A stretch of DNA of 38,539 bases from Dehalococcoidia bacterium (GCA_021162545.1 JAGGYM010000003.1:1-38539), one strand, 5' to 3'; shown: positions 17,722-29,004, counted from the stretch's first letter. The notes: generated by a model from the letters alone, not told the origin. Program-made: numbers and translations.

Positions 17722-18462
17722 ATGCATATCGACATATTTTGCCTTTTCCCCGAAATGTTGGATTCTCCCCTGGAACAAAGCATCATCAAGAGAGCCAGGG
17801 AGAAGGGTCTGGTAGAGATCACCGCTCACAACATTCGGGACTATACCCATGACAAACATCACACCGTAGATGACTATTCTTACGGAGGTGGACCGGGGAT
17901 GGTGCTCAAACCAGAACCCATCTTCGAGGCAGTGGATACGATAAAGCAGCGAATTCCTGCAGTAGAAGTGCCCATCGTCTTGCTCACTCCAGCGGGCAGG
18001 CTGTTCAATCAAAGGATTGCTCTGGAGATGGCATCTTCATCCCACCTGATGCTAATCTGCGGCCACTACGAAGGCATTGACGAAAGAGTGCGTGAACACC
18101 TCGCTACCGATGAGATCAGCCTTGGCGACTATATCCTCAGCGGAGGTGAAACAGCCGCCATCGTATTGATAGATGCCGTAGTCAGACTCATACCAGGAGT
18201 GCTCGGCTCGGAAATGTCATTAAATACTGACTCCCACACCAATAATTTGTTAGAATATCCCCAGTACACCCGACCCCCGGTATACCGGGATTGGGAAGTG
18301 CCGCCAATTTTGTTTTCGGGAAACCATAGAGAGATCGATGAATGGAGGAGAAGGAAAGCTATCTTACGCACATGCGAACGGCGCCCTGACCTGTTAGAAA
18401 GGGCAAATCTTAGCCCAGAGGAGAAACAATGGATATTCGAGAGCTTGTCGAGCCCAAAATAA
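17722..18462 (+). CDS. trmD: tRNA (guanine37-N1)-methyltransferase TrmD
   Basis: 246 aa; [53 protein letters not shown]. Confidence 0.96.
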   Translation: MHIDIFCLFPEMLDSPLEQSIIKRAREKGLVEITAHNIRDYTHDKHHTVDDYSYGGGPGMVLKPEPIFEAVDTIKQRIPAVEVPIVLLTPAGRLFNQRIALEMASSSHLMLICGHYEGIDERVREHLATDEISLGDYILSGGETAAIVLIDAVVRLIPGVLGSEMSLNTDSHTNNLLEYPQYTRPPVYRDWEVPPILFSGNHREIDEWRRRKAILRTCERRPDLLERANLSPEEKQWIFESLSSPK

Positions 18463-18851
18463 ACCACAGTGTGCTTCAGGCATCCGCAGGAGACACGGTC
18501 AAAGTCAGCATCAAGACTACCGAGGGAGATAAGGAACGGTTGCAGCATTTCCAGGGAATGGTCATACGGGTAAGGAAAGGAGTTGATGGAGGAAGTTTGA
18601 CTGTAAGGAAAGTTAGCTATGGCGTCGGGGTAGAGTATACCTTCCCCGCTCAATGTGTTTCTCTCCAGGACATCGAAATCCTCAAACGGGGCAAGGTGCG
18701 CCGCGCCAAACTTTACTACATGCGGCAGTTGAGCACCAAGCAAGGCAGGTTAAAGGAAAGACCAGACAAAAAAAAGGCACAAATTGCTATCCCAGAAGAG
18801 GAAATTTCTTCGACCTCTCCCGATTCCCAAGCGTCACAAAACGATGAATGA
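18429..18851 (+). CDS. rplS: 50S ribosomal protein L19
   Basis: 140 aa; [31 protein letters not shown]...[14 protein letters not shown]...[18 protein letters not shown]. Starts inside trmD with an upstream GAGGAG. Confidence 0.96.
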   Translation: MDIRELVEPKINHSVLQASAGDTVKVSIKTTEGDKERLQHFQGMVIRVRKGVDGGSLTVRKVSYGVGVEYTFPAQCVSLQDIEILKRGKVRRAKLYYMRQLSTKQGRLKERPDKKKAQIAIPEEEISSTSPDSQASQNDE

Positions 18852-21277
18852 AATATGCCGAGGTAGCGGTTAACTCTCCGGCAACGCATCGCACATATTG
18901 TTACGCTATCCCCGAGCACCTGAAGGTCAAGCCAGGACAGGCAGTCTGGGTTCCCTTTGGCTCCAGGACCATTCAGGGCATCGTTGTTGAACTCAACGAA
19001 CAGCCCTCAGTAGAAACAGTTAAAGAGCTATCCGGTGTCACCGGCCTCCTGCCTCTGCTCACACCCGCGCAACTTGAACTTGCCCGATGGATGAGCAAGC
19101 GCTACTTTTCCCCTCTCTTCGAGTGCCTGGCTTTGATGTTCCCACCCAATTTCCAGCATAGATTCACCACTTATCTTCAGACAACCCGCATCCAACCAGG
19201 CCAACCGTCACTTACCCCAGAAGAAAAAAACGCCCTTGCATTCATAAACGGTGGAAACAAGGTAAGCCTGCATGCTCTAGAGAAAAAATTCGGCACACAC
19301 AGAGCCAGCCAACTTATTGCCTCTCTCCTTCAAGATGGTCTGGTAACGAAAACCTGCGAGTTAAAGCCCCCCAGGGCAAAGCCAAAATCATGCACTTACC
19401 TCAAACTCGAGAGAGAAAGTAACGAAATTGACGCTGAAATCAACAAACTGAACAAATCCAGGGCCTTCAAGCAAGCAGAGCTGCTGAGTTTCCTGGACAA
19501 GCAAGACCGCTCCATCTCTATCAAAGAAGCTCAAAAATGCGTCAATTGCTCCCCGAAATCGATAAGGTCACTGGAACAACGCGGCCTCATATCCATGGAG
19601 AGCATCAACGTAAGGAGAGATCCTCTAGCCCGCTTAACCATCGCCCACGCCACGCCCCCACCATTGACCCCTTCACAGGAAATTGCCTGCAAATCCATTG
19701 AGGAGAAACTGCAAAACGGCCGCAACGACCCATCGCCCATATTTCTCCTGTTCGGCGTCACCGGCAGTGGCAAAACCGAACTCTACCTGCAAGCTCTAAG
19801 CAGGATAGTCTCCTTGGGCAAGCGGGGTATTTGCCTCATTCCTGAAATCGCCTTAACCACTCAAATGGTGGAACGCTTTGCCAGTCGTTTCCCCGGACGC
19901 GTGGCAATACTGCACAGCAAGCTCTCTCCCGGCGAACAACTCGACGAATGGCAAAGGATACAGGAAGGAAGATGTGACGTCGTCATTGGCCCCAGAAGCG
20001 CTTTATTCTCCCCACAACCCAATTTAGGGCTTATCATTATAGACGAAGAGCATGAATGGACCTATAAACAGGAGGACAAGTCTCCCCGTTACCACTCCCG
20101 CGATGTAGCCCTCAAACTTGCAGAACTCCACGGTGCCGCTGTAATTCTGGGAAGTGCTACACCAGACATCGATAGCTTTCACCGGGCACAACAAGGCAAA
20201 TATCACCTGCTTACTATGAAAGAGCGCATTACTTCTCGCGGTTACTCGCCTCTGCCACAAGTAAGCATAGTGGATTTAAAGGAAGAACTTAAAAGAGGAA
20301 ACACCAATCTCTTAAGCGATTCTCTGGCCAGCGCTATCAGGGAAGCCCTGGAAAGAGAGGAACAGGTGATTCTGTTCCTCAACCGCCGCGGGGCTACCAC
20401 CTTTGTCCAGTGCCGCCGCTGTCATTTCGTCTTCCGCTGCCCCCGTTGCTCTATAGCTCTTACCTGCCATGCGGTGGAAGGAAAGCTGTTCTGCCATCGC
20501 TGCAACTACTCCATCCCGGTGCCTTCAGCCTGTCCCCGGTGCTCCAGTACCAACCTCAATTTCCTGGGGGTGGGCACACAAAGAGTAGAAGAAGAGGTAA
20601 AATGTCTTTTCCCGGAGGCAAGAATCCTCCGCTGGGATAAAGACACGGTCACCCGGAGATATGCCCAGGAGGAACTGTTGCGAGATTTCCGCGAGCACAA
20701 GGCAGACATACTGATCGGCACACAGATGATCGCCAAAGGGTTAGACCTGCCCCAGGTAACGGTGGCAGGAATAATCATGGCCGACACAGGACTCAATTTC
20801 CCCGATTTTCGTGCAGGAGAGCGCACCTTTCAGTTGTTGTGTCAAGTGGCGGGCCGGGCCGGGCGTGGCCCCAGGGGAGGGAAAGCCATCATCCAGACAT
20901 ATGCCCCCGAAAACTATGTCATTCAGTTCGCCGCCAAACACGACTACCCCGGATTCTACCAGCAAGAGATGAATTACCGGCAACAGTACAATTATCCCCC
21001 CTTCAGTCATCTCGTTCGCCTGATATATACCCACTCCAGTAACAGCCGCTGCCAGCTGGCAGCAGAAAGAATGAGACAGATGGTCCTGAAAGAAAAAGGA
21101 AGCCAGGCCATGAATGACCTGGGCCTGATTGGGCCCTTACCTGCATTCAATGCCAGGGTGCGAGGCAAGTATCGATGGCAACTCCTGCTCCGTGGAGATG
21201 ACCCGTCAAGGATACTCCAGAAATTAACTCTGCCACAGGGCTGGACTATAGATGTTGACCCCATAGGACTATCTTGA
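18848..21277 (+). CDS. priA: Primosomal replication helicase PriA
   Basis: 809 aa; FGVTGSGKTELYLQAL, IIIDEEHEWTYKQED, Zn motifs CRRCHFVFRCPRC/CHRCNYSIPVPSACPRC, VAGRAGRG. Confidence 0.96.
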   Translation: MKYAEVAVNSPATHRTYCYAIPEHLKVKPGQAVWVPFGSRTIQGIVVELNEQPSVETVKELSGVTGLLPLLTPAQLELARWMSKRYFSPLFECLALMFPPNFQHRFTTYLQTTRIQPGQPSLTPEEKNALAFINGGNKVSLHALEKKFGTHRASQLIASLLQDGLVTKTCELKPPRAKPKSCTYLKLERESNEIDAEINKLNKSRAFKQAELLSFLDKQDRSISIKEAQKCVNCSPKSIRSLEQRGLISMESINVRRDPLARLTIAHATPPPLTPSQEIACKSIEEKLQNGRNDPSPIFLLFGVTGSGKTELYLQALSRIVSLGKRGICLIPEIALTTQMVERFASRFPGRVAILHSKLSPGEQLDEWQRIQEGRCDVVIGPRSALFSPQPNLGLIIIDEEHEWTYKQEDKSPRYHSRDVALKLAELHGAAVILGSATPDIDSFHRAQQGKYHLLTMKERITSRGYSPLPQVSIVDLKEELKRGNTNLLSDSLASAIREALEREEQVILFLNRRGATTFVQCRRCHFVFRCPRCSIALTCHAVEGKLFCHRCNYSIPVPSACPRCSSTNLNFLGVGTQRVEEEVKCLFPEARILRWDKDTVTRRYAQEELLRDFREHKADILIGTQMIAKGLDLPQVTVAGIIMADTGLNFPDFRAGERTFQLLCQVAGRAGRGPRGGKAIIQTYAPENYVIQFAAKHDYPGFYQQEMNYRQQYNYPPFSHLVRLIYTHSSNSRCQLAAERMRQMVLKEKGSQAMNDLGLIGPLPAFNARVRGKYRWQLLLRGDDPSRILQKLTLPQGWTIDVDPIGLS

Positions 21278-21338
21278 ACGAACAAATCCCTCGATGAGAT
21301 TTGCCAATGCAATTGCAAAGCTCTATACTTTATAACCT

Positions 21339-22418
21339 ATGTTAGCAGGGCAAGATTATTATCAGGTGCTGGGAGTGCTTCGCGATGCCAGTGAAGACGA
21401 GATCAAGAAGTCTTTTCGTAAATTAGCTTTCCAGTATCATCCTGACCGCAACAAAGATCCAGAAGCCGAAGCCAGGTTTAAGGAGATAAACGAAGCTTAC
21501 CAGGTTCTTTCCGTTTCTGAAAAGCGGAGCAGTTATGACCGCTATGGCAGAGTGGTGGAAGATGGGGAGACTCCCGATTTCAACTTTGGCGGACTGGGAA
21601 GCATTTTTGAATCTTTCTTCGGGGGTTTTGCTGACACCCCCTTCGGGAACCCCCCCCAGCATATCCCGCAAAAAGGCAACGACCGGCACGGACATCTCGC
21701 GCTTTCTTTCGAAGAAGCTTCTTTCGGATGCAAAAAAGAGGTGGAGATACAACGTATCGAAGTATGCCCCTCATGCCAGGGTAGTGGCAGCCAGCCAGGA
21801 ACGAGACCTCAAAGCTGCCCCGAGTGCCGCGGCACAGGCCAGGTAAAGAGAATACAGCAGAGTATATTTGGCCGCTTCGTTCACATGACCACCTGTCCCC
21901 GGTGCCAGGGCAATGGCACCGTGATAACCAATCCCTGTTCTCAGTGCCATGGAAACGGAATTATAAAAGCAAAGCGCAAATTGACAGTAGACATACCCGC
22001 GGGGGTAGATCAGAACTACCAGATTCTCCTCAGCAACGAGGGCGATGCCGGCTCATATGGAGGCCCACCCGGCGACTGCTACTTCACGCTTTCAGTTAAA
22101 CCACACCAGCTATTCCACAGAGAACAGGACGATATCTCCTATGAAATCCCCATCAATCTCACTCAGGCTGTTCTGGGCGGTGAGATAGATATCCCTTCTC
22201 TGGAAGGCACGCTTAGTCTTAAGATACCTCCAGGTTCTCAAAGCGAGAAAATTTTCCGCATCAAAGGCCAGGGAATTCCCCACGTTAAGGGAAGGGGAAG
22301 GGGAGACCTCCTTGTCCAGATCAAAGTAGTCACACCCGAGCATCTGGACAAAAACCAACGCCGCCTCTTTGAAGAACTGTCCAGGATACTACCCAAGCCC
22401 AAAACACCGCAAGCTTAA
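21339..22418 (+). CDS. dnaJ: Chaperone DnaJ
   Basis: 359 aa; J domain with HPD ([26 protein letters not shown]), four CxxCxG repeats ([32 protein letters not shown]). Confidence 0.94.
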   Translation: MLAGQDYYQVLGVLRDASEDEIKKSFRKLAFQYHPDRNKDPEAEARFKEINEAYQVLSVSEKRSSYDRYGRVVEDGETPDFNFGGLGSIFESFFGGFADTPFGNPPQHIPQKGNDRHGHLALSFEEASFGCKKEVEIQRIEVCPSCQGSGSQPGTRPQSCPECRGTGQVKRIQQSIFGRFVHMTTCPRCQGNGTVITNPCSQCHGNGIIKAKRKLTVDIPAGVDQNYQILLSNEGDAGSYGGPPGDCYFTLSVKPHQLFHREQDDISYEIPINLTQAVLGGEIDIPSLEGTLSLKIPPGSQSEKIFRIKGQGIPHVKGRGRGDLLVQIKVVTPEHLDKNQRRLFEELSRILPKPKTPQA

Positions 22419-22480
22419 TTCACTTCCTTTCCGGAGGTGCCATCCAGTCCCCATTTCTCTAAATTCGACGTTTTGCCTTC

Positions 22481-23497
22481 TCAATCAGAAAGATGTGGAA
22501 TCCGAGAAGAGGCAGCTCCGCCCGGAGTGTGTGGAGGTTGATGGTATATAGCAGACCCCGTAATCGCAATTTTAATTTCCCCAACGGGCAAATCGCGAAA
22601 CAAGATGTCATAGACGACATCCGCAATGGGCAATTTCACCTGGAGTTCCTGCGTCAGGCGGTGAAGTGCCTCCGCAGTATAAACTCCTTCGGCAATTTGT
22701 GTCATGGAAGCGCGTATCTCAGACAGAGGATGCCCCCTGCCCAATTCATAGCCAACATAATGATTTCGGCTGAGATTCCCGGCGCAAGTGGTTATCAAAT
22801 CCCCCAGTCCAGCCAGGCCATGAAAGGTACCGGCATCAGCTCCTAAAGACACTCCCAGTGAGACAAGTTCATTCCACCCGTAGGTGATGAAGGCAGACTT
22901 AGCATTATCCCCCAACCCCAGGCCATCTATCATCCCCGCCCCCAGGGCCACAATGTTCTTCAAGGCGCCGCACAATTCCGTCCCCACGACATCCACGCTG
23001 GTAAAAAGGCGAAAACTAGCGCATTCCATCATCTCGCGGGCCTTCTCAGCAACCGCTATATCCCGGGAAGCAACTATCGAAGCAGCAGGCAACCCCCGAG
23101 CGATTTCTTTAGCTAAATTGGGCCCGGACAGAACGCAAATCCGCCCCCTCAACTCAGATGAAATTTCCTCTGCCATCACCTGCGACATCCTTTTTCCCGT
23201 ATCAACTTCCAGGCCCTTCGCAGCACTCAGCAGTAACATGGTGCTGTCAAGATAATCCCTGGTTACAACGACATTTTGTCTCAGTTTCTGAGAGGGCACT
23301 GCCCAAATCACCAGGTCAGCTGAATCTAAAGCTTCCTCCACGCTACTGGTAGAAGAGTAACTGTGGTTGCTCCTGTTTAATGCTTTAGCCTCTGCCTCAC
23401 TCCGGGTCCAGACCCTTACCCATGCCCCCCTACCACACAGCAGGACAGCCAGAGCATCTCCCCAGGTAGTATTACCTATAATTGCAACTCTAGCCAT
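22481..23497 (-). CDS. gpsA: Glycerol-3-phosphate dehydrogenase [NAD(P)+]
   Basis: 338 aa; VAIIGNTTWGDALAVLLCGRG, SAAKGLEVDTGKRMSQV, LSGPNLAKEIARGLPAA, GLAGLGDLITTCAGNLSRNHYVGYELGRG. Confidence 0.95.
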   Translation of the reverse strand: MARVAIIGNTTWGDALAVLLCGRGAWVRVWTRSEAEAKALNRSNHSYSSTSSVEEALDSADLVIWAVPSQKLRQNVVVTRDYLDSTMLLLSAAKGLEVDTGKRMSQVMAEEISSELRGRICVLSGPNLAKEIARGLPAASIVASRDIAVAEKAREMMECASFRLFTSVDVVGTELCGALKNIVALGAGMIDGLGLGDNAKSAFITYGWNELVSLGVSLGADAGTFHGLAGLGDLITTCAGNLSRNHYVGYELGRGHPLSEIRASMTQIAEGVYTAEALHRLTQELQVKLPIADVVYDILFRDLPVGEIKIAITGSAIYHQPPHTPGGAASSRIPHLSD

Positions 23498-23499
23498 TA

Positions 23500-24144
23500 C
23501 TAGAAGAGCTGGCGCTCTGTCCCCCGACTCAGTCTCTTAACGTTATCCCAGTGCCGCCAAATAACCAGCACCGCACCAACCAGCCCATACAAAAGATATA
23601 TCAAGGGTAAACTGTAAGCGCTGCATAGAGGAATCATCAGGCAGCAAGTAGCTGCAACCCCTAGGATAGACCCCAGTGACATGCGCTTGCTGCCCAGCGC
23701 TACCGCAGCCCAAACCTCAACACCCAGCAAAGCTGCCGGAGGATAAATGGCAAACATCGTCCCAAAAAATACGGTAACTCCCCTGCCCCCCTTGAATTTG
23801 GCGAACACAGGCCAATTATGCCCCACAAGCACGCTTAATCCAGTCATAACCTGCGCCACCTGCCAGTCAAGCGAAAGACTGCCCAACAACAAAACACCTT
23901 CCCCCACAATCGCTTTGGCCAGCAAGACCGCACCAAGCGCCTTGACCACATCAAGAACCATGGTCAATGCGCCGAACCTGGTGCCGGCAGCTCTCATCAC
24001 ATTTGTAGCGCCGGTTTTGCCACTTCCTTGTTCTCTCACATCGACGCCCCTGGCCAATTTGCCCACTATCAACCCGAAGGGGATGGAGCCAAAAAGATAG
24101 CCCGCAACTACTGCAACAACAAACCTGGTTATTATCATGCACAC
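23500..24144 (-). CDS. plsY: Acyl-phosphate glycerol-3-phosphate acyltransferase PlsY
   Basis: GYLFGSIPFGLIVGKLARGVDVREQGSGKTGATNVMRAAG, GHNWPVFAKFKGGRGV. Confidence 0.95.
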   Translation of the reverse strand: MCMIITRFVVAVVAGYLFGSIPFGLIVGKLARGVDVREQGSGKTGATNVMRAAGTRFGALTMVLDVVKALGAVLLAKAIVGEGVLLLGSLSLDWQVAQVMTGLSVLVGHNWPVFAKFKGGRGVTVFFGTMFAIYPPAALLGVEVWAAVALGSKRMSLGSILGVAATCCLMIPLCSAYSLPLIYLLYGLVGAVLVIWRHWDNVKRLSRGTERQLF

Positions 24145-24151
24145 ATTACCG

Positions 24152-25495
24152 CTAGTTTCCCCTATTTTTACTCTTATACTTATTGAAGATCAACCGCAGG
24201 GGGGACCCACGAAAACCAAATTTGCGGCGCAGCCGTTTTTCCAGATAGCGCTGGTAAGAAGGATAGACCAGTTGCGGGTCGTTGACCGACAGAATAAAGG
24301 TTGCCAGACTGGTTTCATCCTGGTAAGCCTTAACAATGCGCAAACGTCTCATTCCCTTTGCAACCGGGTGGCTTTCATCCACTGCCTGCTTAATCACCCT
24401 CTCAATTACCCGCTGCGACAATCGCTTCCGACTTTGCTGCCATATAGCCCACGCTCCAGGCAATATCCTGCTTATCCCGGTCCCCTTTTTAGCAGAAACG
24501 TAGAGGAAAGGAACATAAGAGAGGAACTTGAACCGCCACAAAATGAAAGCCTGAATCTCCTTCTTCTGTGTCGCAGGAACAAGATCCCACTTGTTCACCA
24601 CCACCACTATGCTTTTGCCAACTTCAACAATATAGTTAGCGATATGCATATCTTGAGCGGTAACAAACTCAGTGGCATCAATCAGCAACAGGGCAACATC
24701 ACAGCGATCAATAGCCTGGAGGGAACGGAGCAAACTATAATACTCAACACCCCGACCAACTCGCCCCCGCCGTTTAATGCCTGCAGTATCGATAAGTAGA
24801 ACTTCCTTATCCACCCACCGAACCACTGCATCTAAAGAATCCCTGGTCGTGCCAGGAACTTCATCGACAATAGCTCTCTCCTCGCCCAACAAAGCATTCA
24901 ACAACGTTGATTTGCCTGCATTTGGTTTCCCCACAATAGCCAGCTTCATATCCTGCAGCCCGGGTGAAGGTTCCCCAAACTGCTCGGGAAGAAGTGCCAC
25001 GACCGTTTCCATTAGCCTGTCCATCCCCAGGTTGTGGTAGGCGCTCACAGGTATGGGCTGCCCCAGCCCGAGACGATAGAAGTCAGCAATCTGATTTTCC
25101 TTCCCGCGAGCATCCATTTTATTTACAGCCAAGGTGATGGGCTTGCCTGCTCTGCGCAGAATTTCAGCTATTTCCTCATCTGCAGCAATAACCCCCTCCT
25201 TACCATCCACAAGAAAAATTATGGCATCCGCCTGAGAGACGGCTCTTTCTATTTGATGCGCCACCTTTTGCTGCAAAGGTATCTCCGCCGGTTGAAATGA
25301 AAAGTCAGACAAATAACCACCGGTGTCGATCAACGTCATCTCTCTCCCCTGCCACGTAACGGATGCGAGAACGCGGTCCCTCGTCGTCCCTGGCAAATCT
25401 GCCACCACCGCCAGGCGCTTCCCCGCTAAACGGTTAAGCAGGGTGGATTTGCCTACGTTAGCTCTGCCCGCAATAGCAATTACAGATTTCGCCAT
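24152..25495 (-). CDS. der: Ribosome biogenesis GTPase Der (EngA)
   Basis: 447 aa with two G domains (GRANVGKSTLLNRLAG...DLPGTTRDR; GKPNAGKSTLLNALLG...EVPGTTRDS) and a KH-like C-terminus. Confidence 0.97.
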   Translation of the reverse strand: MAKSVIAIAGRANVGKSTLLNRLAGKRLAVVADLPGTTRDRVLASVTWQGREMTLIDTGGYLSDFSFQPAEIPLQQKVAHQIERAVSQADAIIFLVDGKEGVIAADEEIAEILRRAGKPITLAVNKMDARGKENQIADFYRLGLGQPIPVSAYHNLGMDRLMETVVALLPEQFGEPSPGLQDMKLAIVGKPNAGKSTLLNALLGEERAIVDEVPGTTRDSLDAVVRWVDKEVLLIDTAGIKRRGRVGRGVEYYSLLRSLQAIDRCDVALLLIDATEFVTAQDMHIANYIVEVGKSIVVVVNKWDLVPATQKKEIQAFILWRFKFLSYVPFLYVSAKKGTGISRILPGAWAIWQQSRKRLSQRVIERVIKQAVDESHPVAKGMRRLRIVKAYQDETSLATFILSVNDPQLVYPSYQRYLEKRLRRKFGFRGSPLRLIFNKYKSKNRGN

Positions 25496-25507
25496 TTTCT
25501 GATATCC

Positions 25508-26419
25508 TTATCGCAAAAGCACCCTGGCCAGCAGCGATTTCTGAAGGTGAAGCCTGTTCTCTGCCTGGTCAAAGACCACCGACCTGGAATCCTCCAGCAG
25601 ATTATCTGAAATCTCCTCCCCGTGGTGAGCAGGAAGGGGATGCATAAATAAAACATCCGCCGCAGCCAGGTCCAACAGTTTCTCTTCCACCCGATAACCG
25701 GAGAAAATCTCACGACGCCTGTCCACTTCTGCCTCCTGCCCCATACTAATCCATACATCGGTATATACTACATCAGCGCCCTTAACTGCCTCCTCCGGGG
25801 CATCAGCCAATTCAATCTGGCTGCCACTGGAGGCAGCGAACTCCCTGCCCCTCTTCAATATGCCCTGACCAATCTCATAGCCAGAGGGAGAGGCAATGCG
25901 AAAGTTCATGCCGGTAAGCGTAGCGGCGAGAAACAAACTGTTGGCCACGTTATTGCCATCACCAACAAATGCTACCGTCAACCCAGAGAGTTTACTTTTC
26001 TTCTCGTATATAGTGAGCAGGTCGGAGAGAGCCTGGCATGGATGCTCCAAATCAGACAGCGCATTAATAACGGGCACGGATGAATACTCGGCCAAAGTAG
26101 ACAGCGTTCCGTGATAGAACGTTCGAGCAACAATGCCGTCAAAATAGCGACTGAGTACTCTGGCCACGTCAGAAACCGGTTCCCTCCGCCCCATGCCCAC
26201 TTCATCCGGAGCCAAATACACGGCATGACCTCCCATCTGGTGCATGGCCAGATCAAAGCTAACTTTGGTCCGCAAGGAAGGCTTTTCGAAAAGAAGGGCC
26301 AGGGCCATTCCGGAGAGGGAATTCTCTCTCCGCCCCTGCTTCATAAGCAGGGCTTGCTCGATAAGCCGGTCAACTTCCCCTCGGTCAAGGTCACATATTG
26401 AAAGCAGATCCTTCTTCAT
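25508..26419 (-). CDS. argF: Ornithine carbamoyltransferase
   Basis: 303 aa; FEKPSLRTKVSFDLAMHQMGGHAVYL, HPCQALSDLLTIYEK, FMHPLPAHHGEEI. Confidence 0.96.
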   Translation of the reverse strand: MKKDLLSICDLDRGEVDRLIEQALLMKQGRRENSLSGMALALLFEKPSLRTKVSFDLAMHQMGGHAVYLAPDEVGMGRREPVSDVARVLSRYFDGIVARTFYHGTLSTLAEYSSVPVINALSDLEHPCQALSDLLTIYEKKSKLSGLTVAFVGDGNNVANSLFLAATLTGMNFRIASPSGYEIGQGILKRGREFAASSGSQIELADAPEEAVKGADVVYTDVWISMGQEAEVDRRREIFSGYRVEEKLLDLAAADVLFMHPLPAHHGEEISDNLLEDSRSVVFDQAENRLHLQKSLLARVLLR

Positions 26420-26512
26420 CGGCTAACTCCATGATACAAGCATATCAACCGGTCCACACCATTCCTGCCGCAGGGAATTAAGCAGAAACGCAAGAAAGAG
26501 ATACGCTATGCC

Positions 26513-26776
26513 TTAGATTTTCTCCAGGTCAAAAGAGTAACTTTCAATGACAGGGTTAGCCAGCAACTCATGACACATCCGGCCGATTCTCTCTCGTGTT
26601 TTGTCCATCCCGTCTCCATCTATCTTTATCTCGATATACTTTCCTGCCCGAACCTGCGATACCTCACTGAAGCCCAGGTTATGCAACGCCCCTTTGATAG
26701 TCAAACCTTGAGGATCGTTAACCGTGGGTTTTAAAATCACATAAACTTTCGCCAAATACATAACAGCATTCCTCAC
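26513..26776 (-). CDS. purS: Phosphoribosylformylglycinamidine synthase subunit PurS
   Basis: 87 aa; YLAKVYVILKPTVNDPQGLTIKGALHNLGFSEVSQVRAGKYIEIKIDG...ANPVIESYSFDLEKI. Confidence 0.94.
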   Translation of the reverse strand: MRNAVMYLAKVYVILKPTVNDPQGLTIKGALHNLGFSEVSQVRAGKYIEIKIDGDGMDKTRERIGRMCHELLANPVIESYSFDLEKI

Positions 26777-26793
26777 TTGCTCATCTAAATAAT

Positions 26794-27690
26794 CTAGACA
26801 GTTAGTCTATCATAGACTTCACGGTACCTTCTCGCCGTTTCTTCAATTACCTCCTGGGGCAATGCAGGAGATGGTGGTTCTTTATCCCACCCCGAAGATA
26901 CGAGCCAGTCGCGAACCGACTGCTTGTCAAAATTATGCTGGCAAACTCCCACCCTGTACTGATCAGCATCCCAGAAGCGGCTGGAATCGGGCGTCAGCAA
27001 TTCATCCACAAGGATCAACTCGCCCTTCGTTAAACCGAACTCCAACTTGGTATCCGCAATCACAATTCCTTTGCCCTGGGCATAATTCCGAGCATAGTTG
27101 TAAATGAGCAGACTCTTTGCTTCCAGTTCCCCGATTAAAGGCCGTAAGCCAAGTTCACTCACGTCCTGCTCCGTCAAAGGCTGGTCATGCCCCACCTCGT
27201 TCTTGGTAGTAGGAGTAAATATGGGGTTGGGCAATTCCTGACTTTCTCTCATCCCGGGAGGCAAGACTATCTTGCCAACCCAGCCCGTCTTTTCATATTC
27301 TTCCCAGGCTGACCCCGCAAGGTAACCTCGCACGACGCACTCTACAGGAATGCGCTCAGTTTTGGTAACGAGCATTGAGCGATCTATCAGGTAGTCGGGC
27401 AATTCGCCAGAATAACTCCAGTGAGCCTTCATTTCCTCCAGAACAGCTGCGCTATCAACTGCTCGAATAAGGTGGTTGGGCATGAAGTGCCTCGTCTTTT
27501 CAAACCAGAAGGCCGAAATTTGATTAAGCACCTTCCCCTTACCAGGGATGCCACAGGGCAATACAAGATCAAAAGCAGAGATGCGATCGGTAGATACAAT
27601 AAGAAGTTCATCCCCCAGATCGTATATATCTCTTACTTTACCACGGCAGAATAAGGGCAGTGCCAATTCAGTTTCTAATACTATACTCAT
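26794..27690 (-). CDS. purC: SAICAR synthetase
   Basis: 298 aa; GKVRDIYDLGDELLIVSTDRISAFDLVLPCGIPGKGKVLNQISAFWF, ECVVRGYLAGSAWEEY, DTKLEFGL. Confidence 0.96.
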   Translation of the reverse strand: MSIVLETELALPLFCRGKVRDIYDLGDELLIVSTDRISAFDLVLPCGIPGKGKVLNQISAFWFEKTRHFMPNHLIRAVDSAAVLEEMKAHWSYSGELPDYLIDRSMLVTKTERIPVECVVRGYLAGSAWEEYEKTGWVGKIVLPPGMRESQELPNPIFTPTTKNEVGHDQPLTEQDVSELGLRPLIGELEAKSLLIYNYARNYAQGKGIVIADTKLEFGLTKGELILVDELLTPDSSRFWDADQYRVGVCQHNFDKQSVRDWLVSSGWDKEPPSPALPQEVIEETARRYREVYDRLTV

Positions 27691-27705
27691 TGCTCCATAA
27701 AAAGG

Positions 27706-29004
27706 TTAACGCTTATTCAAACCCAGGCTCTCAAAGATGCTGTCCACGTACTTCAAATAATAGCTGTAATCAAAGAGAGATTCCAGCTCAGACCGGGACA
27801 AGCGCGTTGAAATGCGCTCGTCGGACTCAAGTAAATTCAGGAAACTGGTCCTCTCCCTCCACGACTGCATAGCATTAGCCTGGACCATCTTGTACGCCTC
27901 CTCTCTCCCCAAGCCCTTGTTTACCAGGGCAAGCAGTACTCGCTGGGAGAAAATCAGCCCCTGCGTGAGCTCAAGATTGCGCCGCATGTTTTCAGGATAG
28001 ACTCTGAGTCCATTCATGACCGAAGCAAATATGAACAGCATGTAATCCAGCGCGAGGCAGGAGTCAGGTAAGATTATGCGCTCCACCGAGGAATGGCTGA
28101 TGTCGCGTTCGTGCCACAGGGCCACGTTCTCCATGGAACTCAAAGCGTGTCCCCGTATCAATCTTGCCAGGCCACAAATACGTTCGCAGAGCTCGGGATT
28201 TCGCTTATGCGGCATCGCTGATGAGCCCGTCTGCCCCTCTTCAAAGGGTTCTTCAAGCTCCATGATCTCGGTCCTCTGCAACCCCCTGATTTCAGTGGCA
28301 AATTTCTCCAGGGAACTGGCAATCAAAGCCAGCGTAGTGACAAACTGTGCATAGCGGTCGCGCTGGATTATCTGGCTGGATATTGGAACCGCCGGCAAAC
28401 CCAACTTCCCACAAGCCAGCTTCTCCACCTCAGGAGAAACAGTAGCATGCGTGCCCACTGCGCCTGATATCTTCCCAACAGCGATAACTTCCTTCGCTGC
28501 GGCCAGCCTGTGAGCATTACGCTTCATCTCCTCTAACCACAGTGCCATCTTCAAACCCAAGGTAATGGGTTCAGCGTGAACGCCATGTGTCCGCCCCATC
28601 ATTATGGTATATTTGTGCTCTATGGCCTTGTCCTCCAGGGCAGAAATGACCCCGGCTACATCTTCTTCCAGGATGCCTGTTGCTTCTTTCAACTGCAAGC
28701 CCTGAGCAGTATCCATCACATCAGAAGAAGTGAGCCCAAGATGCAGGTATCGGGACTCCTCGCCCAGGCTCTGGGAAACCGCTCCCAGGAAAGCCGTCAT
28801 GTCATGATGGGTTACCTCGAGAATTTCCCCCATGCGTCCCAGATCGAAGCTGGCTTTTCTTATTTTAGATATATCTTCCCCGGGAATTTCACCGACCTCA
28901 GCCAGGGCCTCACAGACAGCTACTTCCACCCCAAGCCACAGGGCAAACTTGTTCTCCTCCGACCACACCTTCTTCATCCGCAGTCTGGAATAACGCTCTA
29001 TCAT
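27706..29004 (-). CDS. purB: Adenylosuccinate lyase
   Basis: 432 aa; GRTHGVHAEPITLGLKMALW and signature GSSAMPHKRNPE. Confidence 0.96.
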   Translation of the reverse strand: MIERYSRLRMKKVWSEENKFALWLGVEVAVCEALAEVGEIPGEDISKIRKASFDLGRMGEILEVTHHDMTAFLGAVSQSLGEESRYLHLGLTSSDVMDTAQGLQLKEATGILEEDVAGVISALEDKAIEHKYTIMMGRTHGVHAEPITLGLKMALWLEEMKRNAHRLAAAKEVIAVGKISGAVGTHATVSPEVEKLACGKLGLPAVPISSQIIQRDRYAQFVTTLALIASSLEKFATEIRGLQRTEIMELEEPFEEGQTGSSAMPHKRNPELCERICGLARLIRGHALSSMENVALWHERDISHSSVERIILPDSCLALDYMLFIFASVMNGLRVYPENMRRNLELTQGLIFSQRVLLALVNKGLGREEAYKMVQANAMQSWRERTSFLNLLESDERISTRLSRSELESLFDYSYYLKYVDSIFESLGLNKR

